From Paenibacillus sp. BIC5C1 (GTDB lineage Bacteria > Bacillota > Bacilli > Paenibacillales > Paenibacillaceae): DNA of 64,000 nt. Positions 52,225 through 61,809 of this stretch are shown piece by piece (position 1 is the first letter of the stretch; each line of letters starts with the position of its first letter). Both the position numbers and the translations under genes were made by a program. The stretch covers positions 248,001-312,000 of the forward strand of contig NZ_CP135922.1 in NCBI RefSeq assembly GCF_032399705.1, written 5' to 3'. The notes under the pieces were generated by a model. It saw only the letters and a list, made by a program, of their open reading frames with translations. It was not told where the DNA came from and did no database searches.

Positions 52225-53805
52225 TTGAGAAAAAATCATTTCATCAGCTCGCTTCTCGCGGCATCCTTGTTGACAACACCTTTGTGGGCGACACAGGCTA
52301 ACGCTGCAGTATCATTTACCGATATCGATAAATCCTATGCCAAGGATGCCATAGTAGAGTTGCAAAACGAAGGGATTATCACTGGATTCAGTAATGGGCA
52401 ATTTAATCCGTCCGGCATGATTACGAGACAGGATTTTGCCATCCTGATTGCCAAGACGTTAAAGCTGGATGTAACCAATAACGTCCCACCCAATCCGAAA
52501 TTTACAGATATTCCTGTGACCAGCTATGCCTATGCTTCTGTCGAAGCGGTATATCAAGCAGGTATATTTAAAGGCATGGGAAGCGGGGAATTCGGGAGCG
52601 GTAAGGCATTATCCAGACAGGATATGGTCGTAACTCTAATGAGAGCGATGGGAACAGACGTAACAGGCAAAGCTGATTCATTAACGTTCAAGGACAGCGC
52701 AAGCATCTCGGAGTATGCGAAAGATGCAGTTGGAGCGGCACTCGAGGCGGGATTCATTATCGGCGATCAAAATAACATGTTTAAACCGGTGTTGCAAGCG
52801 GATCGTCAAGCTGCGGCACTGACGGCTTCTCGATTGCTGCAAACGATAAAAGAAACTACAGGTCCACAACCTGAACCAGTGCCGACACCAACTCCAACAC
52901 CAACACCAGAGGTAATACCAACGCCCGTGCCTACGCCGGCTCCATCTACCAGTTCGAATAATGGCGGGACCTCATCAGGTGGAAGTAGCGACAGCGGGAA
53001 CATGAATCCATCTGTACCTGCGGATACAACAGCACCGACGGTGGATGTAAGCAAATTTAGAATTATCGACAATTACAACGGAACCTGGGATCAAGTTCAG
53101 GGAGATCCCGGAGCAGTCAGTGAAGAAGGAGCGGTTGTAACTTTCTATAGATGGACTGATGCGAATATGAATGGAGTCGTGGATGAAGGAGAGCTGAATG
53201 AAGGAATTTCCCTTGCCAAAAGCAAATCCGATGGCTCACTTGCGCTTACCAAGTTGGATAATTTGAGTCCAGGAGACTACAAATATGTGATTACCGCCAA
53301 GGATTCAGCAGGTAACGAGTCGACTAAGGACGCATCACATGTGCTGGCATTTACGCTGGTGAACGGAGAGATGCCAGCAGATGTGCCGACTATAGGGTCT
53401 AGTAATTTTGGCTTCGACTCAAGCAACGCTAAAACCAAGTATCTTCAAATTCAATATGGAAATAATCCATTTTCTCTAAACTACGATGTAGGAGAAGAAT
53501 TTGTGGATGGCACCATCGAGTATTGGACTGATGCGTTCCAGTTTAGCATAGATGATTTTTACCAAATTGATGGTGAGAATTATATAATAGATAGCAGTCA
53601 GATCAGTGATGATGGCCATACGCTTAAACTTAAAGTAAATGTAGAACCCGGCACACCTATTATTTTGCAATTGGGAAATAAGATGAATGAGACAAGAGGT
53701 CAATATGATTTGATCATTCGTGTAGATGCTGACGGCGATGGGTTAGCCAAATCTGTATATGAAGAAACCGGGAAGCTATTCGTTAAATTTGATATTTTTG
53801 GATAA
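52225..53805 (+). CDS. S-layer homology (SLH) domain cell-surface protein
   Basis: The 526-residue protein starts at TTG 52225 behind GGGAGGAGC; the upstream 44 codons of the ORF lack a signal-like start. It has a signal peptide (LRKNHFISSLLAASLLTTPL, cleavage near ANAA) and three SLH modules (about 32-90, 90-150, 150-210). A Pro/Thr linker of EPVPTPTPTPTP type follows, then a Ser/Gly stretch, a domain with DANMNGVVDEGELNEG (dockerin/calcium-loop-like) and an unidentified C-terminal domain. SLH modules bind pyruvylated wall polymer, so the protein is displayed on the cell wall. Ligand of the C-terminal domain unknown. Confidence 0.88.
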   Translation: MRKNHFISSLLAASLLTTPLWATQANAAVSFTDIDKSYAKDAIVELQNEGIITGFSNGQFNPSGMITRQDFAILIAKTLKLDVTNNVPPNPKFTDIPVTSYAYASVEAVYQAGIFKGMGSGEFGSGKALSRQDMVVTLMRAMGTDVTGKADSLTFKDSASISEYAKDAVGAALEAGFIIGDQNNMFKPVLQADRQAAALTASRLLQTIKETTGPQPEPVPTPTPTPTPEVIPTPVPTPAPSTSSNNGGTSSGGSSDSGNMNPSVPADTTAPTVDVSKFRIIDNYNGTWDQVQGDPGAVSEEGAVVTFYRWTDANMNGVVDEGELNEGISLAKSKSDGSLALTKLDNLSPGDYKYVITAKDSAGNESTKDASHVLAFTLVNGEMPADVPTIGSSNFGFDSSNAKTKYLQIQYGNNPFSLNYDVGEEFVDGTIEYWTDAFQFSIDDFYQIDGENYIIDSSQISDDGHTLKLKVNVEPGTPIILQLGNKMNETRGQYDLIIRVDADGDGLAKSVYEETGKLFVKFDIFG

Positions 53806-53819
53806 GTGTAATCTACATG

Positions 53820-53853
53820 AGACGGACTACAACGATGTAGTCCGTCGTTTTGT
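53820..53853 (+). terminator. Rho-independent terminator
   Basis: The 11-bp perfect arms GACGGACTACA (53821-53831) and TGTAGTCCGTC (53836-53846) plus GTTTTG follow the SLH gene. The rest of the gap to 54061 shows no ORF I can support. Confidence 0.88.
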
Positions 53854-54061
53854 CTTATCGTCAGACTGACAATACAATTATTTATTTGTAAGCGTAATCA
53901 AAAATCTGTAGCCACCGTAAAGCAGGTCAGGTATACTTGGTTTATTATTTGGCTATTCCAAAGATAAACGAGGATCATCACCGTTCTGTAAAAAGGGATT
54001 TTCTCACAAAGGTTAAGCGCTATACCTATGTATTCCATCTGGAGAGGAATGTGGGCATTCA

Positions 54062-56359
54062 ATGACAACGTATTTCAGTGAACCGCAGAGCATGTATTAT
54101 CGATTCGGAGAAGATCAGGATCAGGTGCTGAAGGTGCTGGCAGAGAGATATATAGGTGCCAACGCGCAGGCCAATTTTGTATATCGCGTATTTCAGAAGT
54201 CTGGTATTTTGCAAAATGAGAAGGGTCTGTATGATCTGAATTTGAGTAAACGTTTCCCTGATGCACAGAAAGGTCAGATTTCCTATGCCGCAGCGCTGGT
54301 CTGGGGGGATGAAGATCGAAATCTGGATGTGCTGATCCGCTGTTATGGACCAGTTCGCTTCTATTTTAATGAGAAATTGGTGTATCGCTCCACGGTCATG
54401 GATGAGATCAACCTGGATGCAACCGTTAAACTGGGAATCGACATTAAGCCGGGATGGAATACGTTGCTGCTGGAGATGAAGTATACACCTGCGGGTTTTG
54501 GATGCCAATTTGGCTCGGACGAGGGGAAAGTGCGTATTCTGAATGTGCTCTCTCCTTTCCAGGAGAGAGAGGGGCAGGCCGGATGGGTGTATTCCAAACC
54601 TGTAAGCTCGGAGGACAGTCATCCGGAATGGAATTTGCTCGAGTCAGAAGAAGATCACAGATTGGAGTGGCTCCCTGATACGCAATGGTCAGAGGAAAAG
54701 CAGACGCAACCGACACTTAAACGAATGTACGGACATCTTCCTGGTCAGCAAGCCTATGCGTGGACAAAGTTGATTAACAGAGATTCAAGCGAATGCCCGA
54801 TCTGTTTGTCTGGTCAATCTTTCGGGCCACTGAATATATGGCTGAACGGCGTATCGGCGGTGCAATTAAAGGACGCGAGTCCGTTCGAGGTGAACATACC
54901 CGCATCTTATGGACGGAATGACCTGTTGATTCGCAGTGAATGTAGCGATACGGCTGAGCCATGGAATTTCGTAATAAATGCAACGGTGAATGGAGAGCAG
55001 CTGGAACTGGAGCTTCCCCAACGTGTGCACGGAGCTTCTGGGGAGTCGTGGCTATATCTAGGCCCTTTTGAATCGGAGGACGTCGAACCTGATTTGCAGG
55101 ATCTAATGCGCACTGATCGTGTGTTTAAAGGAAAGGTATTAAACGATAATCCAGAAGAAACGGGAAGCAAACAAGCACGGGAGGAACGCATATATTGGAG
55201 ATTGGACAGACCGGAAGCGTGGATACGCCCCTATTATGAAAATGCAATGCTCAGTAACAAATGGACAGTAGGCAATGTGACCAACTATGGTCGATGGGAT
55301 TATCCATTAGGTGTCACCGTATATGGTCTGTTACAGACTGGACGTTATTTGCAGCGGCCAGATATTAACCGTTATGCGTCCGAACACGTGCGGTTGTGTA
55401 CCCGCATGGATGAGTACTCATTATGGGATCGGGAGCAGTATGGTTTCCCGGCGGTTAACCAGCAGCTGGTTATGATGAAAATGCTGGATAACTGTGGTTC
55501 TTTTGGCTCCGCGATGTTGGAAGCCTATTCCGAATGTCAGGAGCCGACGTTCTTGCCTATTGCCGAACGGATTGCAGATTTTATGCTGACCCGCTTGGAG
55601 CGACAGGAGGATGGTGCATTTTACCGTGAGTGTATCGGTGAATTTGCCGAGAATACGATGTGGGCAGACGACCTTTATATGAGCACACCGTTTCTTGTGC
55701 GTTATGCCCGACTGACGGGGAACAATTCAGCACTGGACGAAGCCGCTAGACAATTTTTATTGTATCGGAAGTATCTGTACATGCCTGAATTCAAGATCAT
55801 GTCCCACGTATATGATTTCAAATATGGACAAGCGACACAGATTCCGTGGGGACGGGGAAATGGCTGGACGCTCTTTTCGTTGTCTGAGGTATTGGAAGCT
55901 TTGCCAGCAGAGCATCCAGATCGTCCTGCTTTAATTTCCTTTTTCAATGAATTATGTGAAGGATATCAAGCTCTGCAAGGAGAGGGCGGATTGTGGCATC
56001 AGGTATTAAATGATTCGGAAACATACCAGGAAGCCTCCTGCACAGCAATGTTTGCTTATGGTTTTGCACGGGGAGTACGTTTTGGTTGGTTATATCAACC
56101 TGCACGTTACATTGAAGCGGCTGAGCGGGCATGGAACGGATTAACTCGTAAAGCAATTGACCGTCAGGGTAATGTACATGGTGTATGCAGTGGCTCAAGA
56201 TATGCCTTTACCGCAGAATATTACAATAAGGACCTGCTCACGGTAACGAATGACAATCACGGTATTGGCATTATGATGCTGGCAGGAACAGAAGTGGCGA
56301 AGATGAAGAAACATCTGGTCCAGCCTAAGGTGCCATCAACTGCTGTGACGCAATCCTGA
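54062..56359 (+). CDS. GH105 unsaturated rhamnogalacturonyl hydrolase with N-terminal beta-sandwich
   Basis: The 765-residue protein has an N-terminal half (about 1-370) of beta-sandwich type and a C-terminal alpha/alpha-barrel (about 375-750) of family GH105. Motifs include WTVGNVTNYGRWDYPLGVTV, TMWADDLYMSTPFLVRYARL (candidate acid Asp536/537), PWGRGNGWTLFSLSEVL, LWHQVLNDSETYQEASCTAM and TNDNHGIGIMM. GH105 removes the unsaturated uronic acid left by pectin or rhamnogalacturonan lyases. Length is twice the usual 370 residues because of the extra N-terminal half. No signal peptide is present. It neighbours a sugar importer and YesMN regulators, like yesR in B. subtilis. Confidence 0.87.
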   Translation: MTTYFSEPQSMYYRFGEDQDQVLKVLAERYIGANAQANFVYRVFQKSGILQNEKGLYDLNLSKRFPDAQKGQISYAAALVWGDEDRNLDVLIRCYGPVRFYFNEKLVYRSTVMDEINLDATVKLGIDIKPGWNTLLLEMKYTPAGFGCQFGSDEGKVRILNVLSPFQEREGQAGWVYSKPVSSEDSHPEWNLLESEEDHRLEWLPDTQWSEEKQTQPTLKRMYGHLPGQQAYAWTKLINRDSSECPICLSGQSFGPLNIWLNGVSAVQLKDASPFEVNIPASYGRNDLLIRSECSDTAEPWNFVINATVNGEQLELELPQRVHGASGESWLYLGPFESEDVEPDLQDLMRTDRVFKGKVLNDNPEETGSKQAREERIYWRLDRPEAWIRPYYENAMLSNKWTVGNVTNYGRWDYPLGVTVYGLLQTGRYLQRPDINRYASEHVRLCTRMDEYSLWDREQYGFPAVNQQLVMMKMLDNCGSFGSAMLEAYSECQEPTFLPIAERIADFMLTRLERQEDGAFYRECIGEFAENTMWADDLYMSTPFLVRYARLTGNNSALDEAARQFLLYRKYLYMPEFKIMSHVYDFKYGQATQIPWGRGNGWTLFSLSEVLEALPAEHPDRPALISFFNELCEGYQALQGEGGLWHQVLNDSETYQEASCTAMFAYGFARGVRFGWLYQPARYIEAAERAWNGLTRKAIDRQGNVHGVCSGSRYAFTAEYYNKDLLTVTNDNHGIGIMMLAGTEVAKMKKHLVQPKVPSTAVTQS

Positions 56360-56499
56360 AAGTGTCAGTAAAACTACAGGATACCTTGATCGAGAACCTA
56401 CATGATATCTACTATAACGTTTTATTGAAAGTCATCCGGATGACCACCGTTAAGATGTAGCGAGGTACAGTACGCTGCACGAAGAATGCTGCATATATG

Positions 56500-56536
56500 A
56501 ATAACCACCGGGAGCATCATTCCTGGTGGTTATTTA
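56500..56536 (+). terminator. Hairpin terminator after GH105 gene
   Basis: ATAACCACC (56501-56509) and GGTGGTTAT (56525-56533) with inner GGA/TCC pairing, then TTTAAT. The 335-bp gap up to 56695 holds this hairpin and the cre site. Confidence 0.65.
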
Positions 56537-56652
56537 ATCACTACGAATATCGATCTCAATTGAATGGACATTTGTCCAACCCCTTACTTTTTTGACAGGA
56601 AAGCTTACTTTTGTTTATGTCATGAGCAGCCATAGGCCGTTACAATAGTTTT

Positions 56653-56666
56653 TGTAAGCGATTCCA
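56653..56666 (+). promoter_or_regulatory. Putative CcpA cre site
   Basis: TGTAAGCGATTCCA fits the cre consensus TGWAANCGNTNWCA with one mismatch and lies 29 bp before the start of the solute-binding-protein gene, suggesting carbon catabolite repression of the importer. Confidence 0.6.
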
Positions 56667-56694
56667 TAAAAGCAAAAGGGGAGGAAATTCATTC

Positions 56695-58029
56695 ATGCTG
56701 AATACCAAAAAGTGGGTAACCCTGTTCTGCCTATCCCTGTTAATGTTCGCTACAGCCTGTTCCGGAGGATCATCAGTACCGTCTGCCTCATCCAATGAAG
56801 GTGAAGATGGGGGTACTTCCGGCAAAATTGAACTTCGTATGACCTGGTGGGGATCACAGACTCGCCACGATCTTACGACCAAAGTGATTAAGCTATTTGA
56901 AGAGAAACACCCTGGCATTACCATCAAGCCGGAATATTCCGGTTGGGACGGATACTTTGACAAGCTGACCACACAGGTAGCCGGTTCAAATGCACCGGAT
57001 ATCATACAGATGGATTACGCTTTTCTAACCGACTTTGCCCGGCGTGGTGCATTGCTTGATCTGACCCCATACTCAGAGAGCAAAGAGCTGCGCACAGAGG
57101 ATCATGACAAGAGTATGCTCAAAGCCGGATCGATTGACGATAAATTATACGCGATTACATTGGGTGTAAATGCGCCAGGTGTAATCTATGATGCGACCGT
57201 GTTCCAGGAGCTTGGGATCGAGGAGCCGCAGGAAAGCTGGACTTGGAAGGATTTTAGCGATGTCGCGGCCAAGATTGCAGCAGAGAAGGGAGACGGTTTC
57301 TACGGTTCGGCGGATGTATCTGGAACCACGAACATGTTTGAGGTATTTATCCGACAAACAGGCAAGGGATTATTTGATGGTGGGACGTTGACAGCAACCA
57401 GTGAGGAGCTTCAGCAATGGTTTGACATGTGGGGGGCGCTTCGTGAGAACGGAGGTGCTACCTCTGCAGAAGTGACAGCTTCGACTACGAATGCACTGGA
57501 GACACGCCCGATCTCGCTTGGTACAGCCGCTATGGATTTTGCCTGGTCTAATCAATTGCTGACATTCCAGCAGGTGAACAAAAACCAGGATCATAAGCTT
57601 GGCATACAAGTACTTCCGCACGGTGTGAATGAAAAGCAAATCGGTGAATACCTGAAAGCAGGTCAGTTCCTATCCGGTTATGCCAAAACAAAACATCCGA
57701 AGGAAGTGGCGATGTTTATCGACTTCATGGTCAATGATCCCGAAGCAACCGCTATTCTCGGCTCGGAGCGCGGAGTACCGGTCAATGCCAGCATCCGTGA
57801 GAAGATGCAGCCTACGCTGCCGGAAGCGGAGCAAGCCATCTTCCAATTTATCGATGTGGTATCGAAAAACTCCAGTGAAATTGATCCGCCATACCCGCAG
57901 GGATTTTCCGAAGTGGATACCAGCTTCAAGAGTGCAAGCGAGCAGATTGCCTTTGGCCAAGGCAACACACCGGATGTAATTGCCCAGTTCATTGAAGGTG
58001 CCAAGGCGACACTTGCATCAAGTCAATAA
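56695..58029 (+). CDS. Sugar ABC transporter solute-binding lipoprotein (YesO-like)
   Basis: The 444-residue protein has a lipoprotein signal peptide with lipobox FATAC (Cys22) and the bacterial extracellular-binding-protein family 1 layout: RMTWWGSQTRHDLTTKVIKL, EKHPGITIKPEYSGWDGYFD, TTQVAGSNAPDIIQMDYAFL. GGGGAGGAAA precedes the ATG. It is the first gene of an importer set whose order and neighbours resemble B. subtilis yesOPQ, which takes up rhamnogalacturonan fragments. A cre site lies in its leader. Confidence 0.9.
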   Translation: MLNTKKWVTLFCLSLLMFATACSGGSSVPSASSNEGEDGGTSGKIELRMTWWGSQTRHDLTTKVIKLFEEKHPGITIKPEYSGWDGYFDKLTTQVAGSNAPDIIQMDYAFLTDFARRGALLDLTPYSESKELRTEDHDKSMLKAGSIDDKLYAITLGVNAPGVIYDATVFQELGIEEPQESWTWKDFSDVAAKIAAEKGDGFYGSADVSGTTNMFEVFIRQTGKGLFDGGTLTATSEELQQWFDMWGALRENGGATSAEVTASTTNALETRPISLGTAAMDFAWSNQLLTFQQVNKNQDHKLGIQVLPHGVNEKQIGEYLKAGQFLSGYAKTKHPKEVAMFIDFMVNDPEATAILGSERGVPVNASIREKMQPTLPEAEQAIFQFIDVVSKNSSEIDPPYPQGFSEVDTSFKSASEQIAFGQGNTPDVIAQFIEGAKATLASSQ

Positions 58030-58075
58030 CACTTGAATGGTTCCAGACTTCATATTCTGCGGGGAGGTTGCGAAG

Positions 58076-59026
58076 ATGAGTACAACACAGGTCAGTCAAG
58101 CACAACCCGAGCGTGTAACTGCCCGGCGGGTGAAACGGAGATATGCTCATAATGGAGCAGCGCTTCTGTTTCTGGCACCATGGCTGGTTGGTTTATTGTT
58201 TCTGACACTTGGGCCCATGCTCGTTTCCTTATACATTTCGTTCACCGACTACAGTATCCTGGCCGCCCCTTCCTGGGTCGGTCTGGATAACTACACCACG
58301 ATGTTTACATCGGATAAACTGTTTATTCAATCGCTCAAAGTCACATTTACGTATGTTGCCGTATCCGTACCGATCAAGCTAATTTTCGCCCTGCTGGTGG
58401 CGATGCTGTTGAACAAAGGCATTCGTGGGCTTGGCATTTACCGTACAGTGTATTACATCCCAACCCTTCTTGGGGGCAGTGTGGCGATTGCGATGCTGTG
58501 GCGCAAAATGCTGGGCGGTGACGGTCTGCTCAATGGGGTACTTGCCATGGTCGGCATTAAGGCACCCGATTGGGTCGCCAACCCGAAATATGCCCTGTAT
58601 TCAATAGTACTGTTGTCGGTATGGCAGTTCGGATCCTCGATGATTATTTTCCTGGCAGGCTTGAAGCAGATTCCACCTGAGTATGACGAAGCTTCCGCCG
58701 TAGATGGAGCAGGCCCACTTCGGAGATTCTTTTATATCACACTACCGATTCTGTCGCCGGTTATCTTTTTCAATCTCGTGATGCAGCTGATTACCTCCTT
58801 CCAGTCATTTACTCAGGCTTTTGTCATCAGTAACGGCAGCGGGGGACCTGTCAATTCAACATTAATGTACTCTCTATACCTGTACAAAAAAGGGTTCTCG
58901 TTCTTCCAGATGGGTTATGCATCCGCAATGGCCTGGGTGTTGGTGATCCTGATCGGTGTCTTTACATTGCTGGTATTCCGCAGCAGCAAGCTGTGGGTTC
59001 ATTATGAGGATGGTGGAAAATCATGA
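58076..59026 (+). CDS. Sugar ABC transporter permease, MalF/YesP-like
   Basis: The 316-residue protein has six membrane segments and the EAA loop YDEASAVDGAGPLRRFFYITLP. ATG 58076 is chosen because GGGGAGG lies 8 bp upstream; the earlier in-frame ATG (58037) would add 13 residues. It overlaps the next permease by four bases (ATGA). Confidence 0.92.
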   Translation: MSTTQVSQAQPERVTARRVKRRYAHNGAALLFLAPWLVGLLFLTLGPMLVSLYISFTDYSILAAPSWVGLDNYTTMFTSDKLFIQSLKVTFTYVAVSVPIKLIFALLVAMLLNKGIRGLGIYRTVYYIPTLLGGSVAIAMLWRKMLGGDGLLNGVLAMVGIKAPDWVANPKYALYSIVLLSVWQFGSSMIIFLAGLKQIPPEYDEASAVDGAGPLRRFFYITLPILSPVIFFNLVMQLITSFQSFTQAFVISNGSGGPVNSTLMYSLYLYKKGFSFFQMGYASAMAWVLVILIGVFTLLVFRSSKLWVHYEDGGKS

Positions 59027-59871
59027 TTGGACAACGAAATTCTACTGCGTGGGTAGTCGCCAAACATGTACTGATCTCGGTCATTGCCTTTGTCATGCTG
59101 TACCCGGTGCTCTGGATGCTGGGCAGTTCATTCAAACCGGGACATATGATTTTCACCGAAACCTGGTTCTGGCCGCGAGAATGGAACTGGCAAAATTACA
59201 TCAATGGCTGGACGGGGATTCAGGGAAATCCCTTCTCACGCTTTCTGACCAACTCGGTCGTCCTGTCGCTGGGCGCTGTGCTTGGCAATGTTATCTCTTG
59301 CTCGATGGCGGCATATGCCTTTGCCAGATTGAATTTTCGGTTCAAAGCGATTTGCTTTGGCTTAATGCTGATGACGATCATGCTGCCACACCATGTGACG
59401 CTGATCCCTCAATATATTCTGTTTAACCATCTGGAATGGGTAAATACGTATCTGCCGCTGGTAGTGCCGAAATGGCTTGCGACTGATGCCTTCTTCATTT
59501 TCCTGATGGTCCAGTTCTTCCGGGGACTGCCTAAAGAGTTGGATGAAGCGGCGACGATTGATGGATGTGGTCCAGTACGAATTTACACCAAAATTATCAT
59601 TCCGCTGGCCTTTCCGGCGCTGGTGACGACGATGATCTTTACCTTTTTGTGGACATGGGATGACTTCTTCAGCCAGTTGATCTATCTGAGTGATGTCAGC
59701 AAATATACAGTGCCGCTGGGCTTGCGCCTGTTCCTTGATTCCAGTTCCCAATCCGATTGGGGACCGATGTTTGCGATGTCAGTGCTGTCACTGGTGCCTT
59801 GTTTTATCGTATTTATCGTGTGTCAAAAGTATTTCGTGGAAGGAATCGCGACCTCTGGGCTCAAAGGGTAA
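59023..59871 (+). CDS. Sugar ABC transporter permease, MalG/YesQ-like
   Basis: The 282-residue protein has six membrane segments and the EAA loop LDEAATIDGCGPVRIYTKIIIP, and ends KYFVEGIATSGLKG as is normal for this subunit. The start is coupled to the preceding permease. No ATPase gene is present in the cluster. Confidence 0.93.
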   Translation: MIGQRNSTAWVVAKHVLISVIAFVMLYPVLWMLGSSFKPGHMIFTETWFWPREWNWQNYINGWTGIQGNPFSRFLTNSVVLSLGAVLGNVISCSMAAYAFARLNFRFKAICFGLMLMTIMLPHHVTLIPQYILFNHLEWVNTYLPLVVPKWLATDAFFIFLMVQFFRGLPKELDEAATIDGCGPVRIYTKIIIPLAFPALVTTMIFTFLWTWDDFFSQLIYLSDVSKYTVPLGLRLFLDSSSQSDWGPMFAMSVLSLVPCFIVFIVCQKYFVEGIATSGLKG

Positions 59872-59898
59872 TTCCAAGACGAAACGAGTTGATTCCCT

Positions 59899-61809
59899 AT
59901 GCGGAAAAGAAGATTATCTGTATTCCTAAATCATAAGCTGCAACAAAGCAAGCTCTCCACGTTGATGGTGACTTGCTTTATTGCGTTTAACCTGCTGCTC
60001 GTCTCGGTTATTGTCTGGCTGGCATACCAGTCGTTCTCTGCCGTCACGTTTACCGAGATCAGCAAAGCACGACTTGCTCTTCTGAATGAGAGTACACGCC
60101 GAGGGTTTGATTTTATTACAGGAGTGACAGGCACGGCTTATTCTTTGGCGAGCAACCGTGAGCTGTCGAATCTGCTGGAAACGAAGGGGACGGGAAGGCT
60201 GACGCAGATCCACCAGCGGCGTGAGGTGTCCAAAATACTGGATCATACAGTGGTAGTCAGTGAAGGTATTACCTCAGTGGAGCTGTATACGGATGCCTTC
60301 AACGGTGTCACGGTCACGCTGGCCGACCGCATCTATTCAGTGGATACGATTGCAGGTGATTCATGGTTTGCTGCATTGGAGCAGGCGGATGCGGCCTGGG
60401 TACCTCTGCGGGAAAACGAATCAGGCCAATCGCTAATCGGATACGCCCAGCGAATCTTTGACAGCCGGGGTGGGACGGTAGCCTACGTGCTTATTCGCCT
60501 GAGTCGCGCCGATATTGTACGAAGATTTGCGGATATGCCGATGGTGCTGGATGGACAGGTGCTGTTGGTGGATACCGCAGGCAACGTCGTTATGCAGATG
60601 GGCGATGGCGATGCGAGGGTAACATCCGGTGAAGAATCAAGCTTTATTAATGGAGCTTCAAAACGTGTTTCTTCTATTAATGCTTCTATTAAAGCATCTT
60701 CCGAAGCATTTGCTGCAGACGAAAGCAAACCTGTAGTAGACAGTGCATGGATTCAGGAGCATGTTGAACACGGGGAAGATGGATTTGAAGTGGTTTCCGG
60801 CAAGTCGGGTGGAGCCCAACTTGTTCTGTACTCAAGACCTGCTATGCTTCAATGGCGTCTGGTACAGACCATCCCTGTTCACACACTATTATCTCCTGTG
60901 AGGCAGGCCGGATGGCAGGTCCTTGGAATAGCTGTGCTGGGGTTACTATTTTCAGTGGTACTTGCGTATCTGTTCGTCAGGCGGATTGTTCGTCCTTTAC
61001 GTCAGCTGATCAAGCGGATGAGGCAACTGGAGAAGGGGGATTTCAATACCCGGGTTCAGCTTTCGTTTACCGAGGAATATGCCCATTTGGCGTATGGGTT
61101 TAACCACATGGCTTCAAAACTGACGGAGTTGATGGATCAGGTGAAGGAAGAGAGCCGTGCGAAGCGTGAAGCCCAGACTGGTTTATTGGAGGCGCAAATC
61201 AAACCTCATTTTTTGTACAACACACTCGACATGATCCACTGGCGTGCTCTCGATTATGAGGCCAAGGACATCAGCCGCATGATTGTGCAACTCAGCAAAC
61301 TGCTGCGTATCGGATTGAGCGGTGGCCGACTATTCATCCGGGTACGGGATGAGTTGGAGCATGCTCGTTGTTACGTCAGCATTCAGTCGGAGCGGCTGCC
61401 GTTCTCTATTGATTATCATGAACAGATTGATCCGAGAGTGCGAGGCTGTTACATTCCCAAAATCATTTTGCAGCCCTTTATCGAAAATGCGGTCATGCAT
61501 GGGCATCCGAGAGAAGGAAAACTCAGCATACAGGTGGATATGCGAGAAATGGATGGCATCGATCCACCATCCAAAATCATCATTTGCATAAAGGATAACG
61601 GAAAGGGCTTGCCTGAGGGTTGGAAGCTGGAGGGAACGACTGGCATTGGGATACGAAACGTACATCAACGCATTCAACTATATTGTGGCGCAGGGTACGG
61701 CGTTGATCTATGCGCAGGTGATTTAGGCGGAGTAGAAGTGACCATTACGCTGCCGCGTATTGAGACGGAAGAACAATTAAACTTATGGCTGGGCGGTGAA
61801 AATGAATGA
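59899..61809 (+). CDS. YesM-type sensor histidine kinase
   Basis: The 636-residue protein has an N-terminal membrane helix (about 20-42), an extracellular sensor of about 270 residues, a second helix (about 335-355), HAMP (RRIVRPLRQLIKRMRQLEKG), the His_kinase domain with QIKPHFLYNTLDMI (His437) and a HATPase domain (FIENAVMHG, IKDNGKGLPEG, GIGIRNVHQR). It would sense extracellular sugar or the binding protein and phosphorylate the YesN-type regulator that follows with an ATGA overlap. Confidence 0.92.
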   Translation: MRKRRLSVFLNHKLQQSKLSTLMVTCFIAFNLLLVSVIVWLAYQSFSAVTFTEISKARLALLNESTRRGFDFITGVTGTAYSLASNRELSNLLETKGTGRLTQIHQRREVSKILDHTVVVSEGITSVELYTDAFNGVTVTLADRIYSVDTIAGDSWFAALEQADAAWVPLRENESGQSLIGYAQRIFDSRGGTVAYVLIRLSRADIVRRFADMPMVLDGQVLLVDTAGNVVMQMGDGDARVTSGEESSFINGASKRVSSINASIKASSEAFAADESKPVVDSAWIQEHVEHGEDGFEVVSGKSGGAQLVLYSRPAMLQWRLVQTIPVHTLLSPVRQAGWQVLGIAVLGLLFSVVLAYLFVRRIVRPLRQLIKRMRQLEKGDFNTRVQLSFTEEYAHLAYGFNHMASKLTELMDQVKEESRAKREAQTGLLEAQIKPHFLYNTLDMIHWRALDYEAKDISRMIVQLSKLLRIGLSGGRLFIRVRDELEHARCYVSIQSERLPFSIDYHEQIDPRVRGCYIPKIILQPFIENAVMHGHPREGKLSIQVDMREMDGIDPPSKIIICIKDNGKGLPEGWKLEGTTGIGIRNVHQRIQLYCGAGYGVDLCAGDLGGVEVTITLPRIETEEQLNLWLGGENE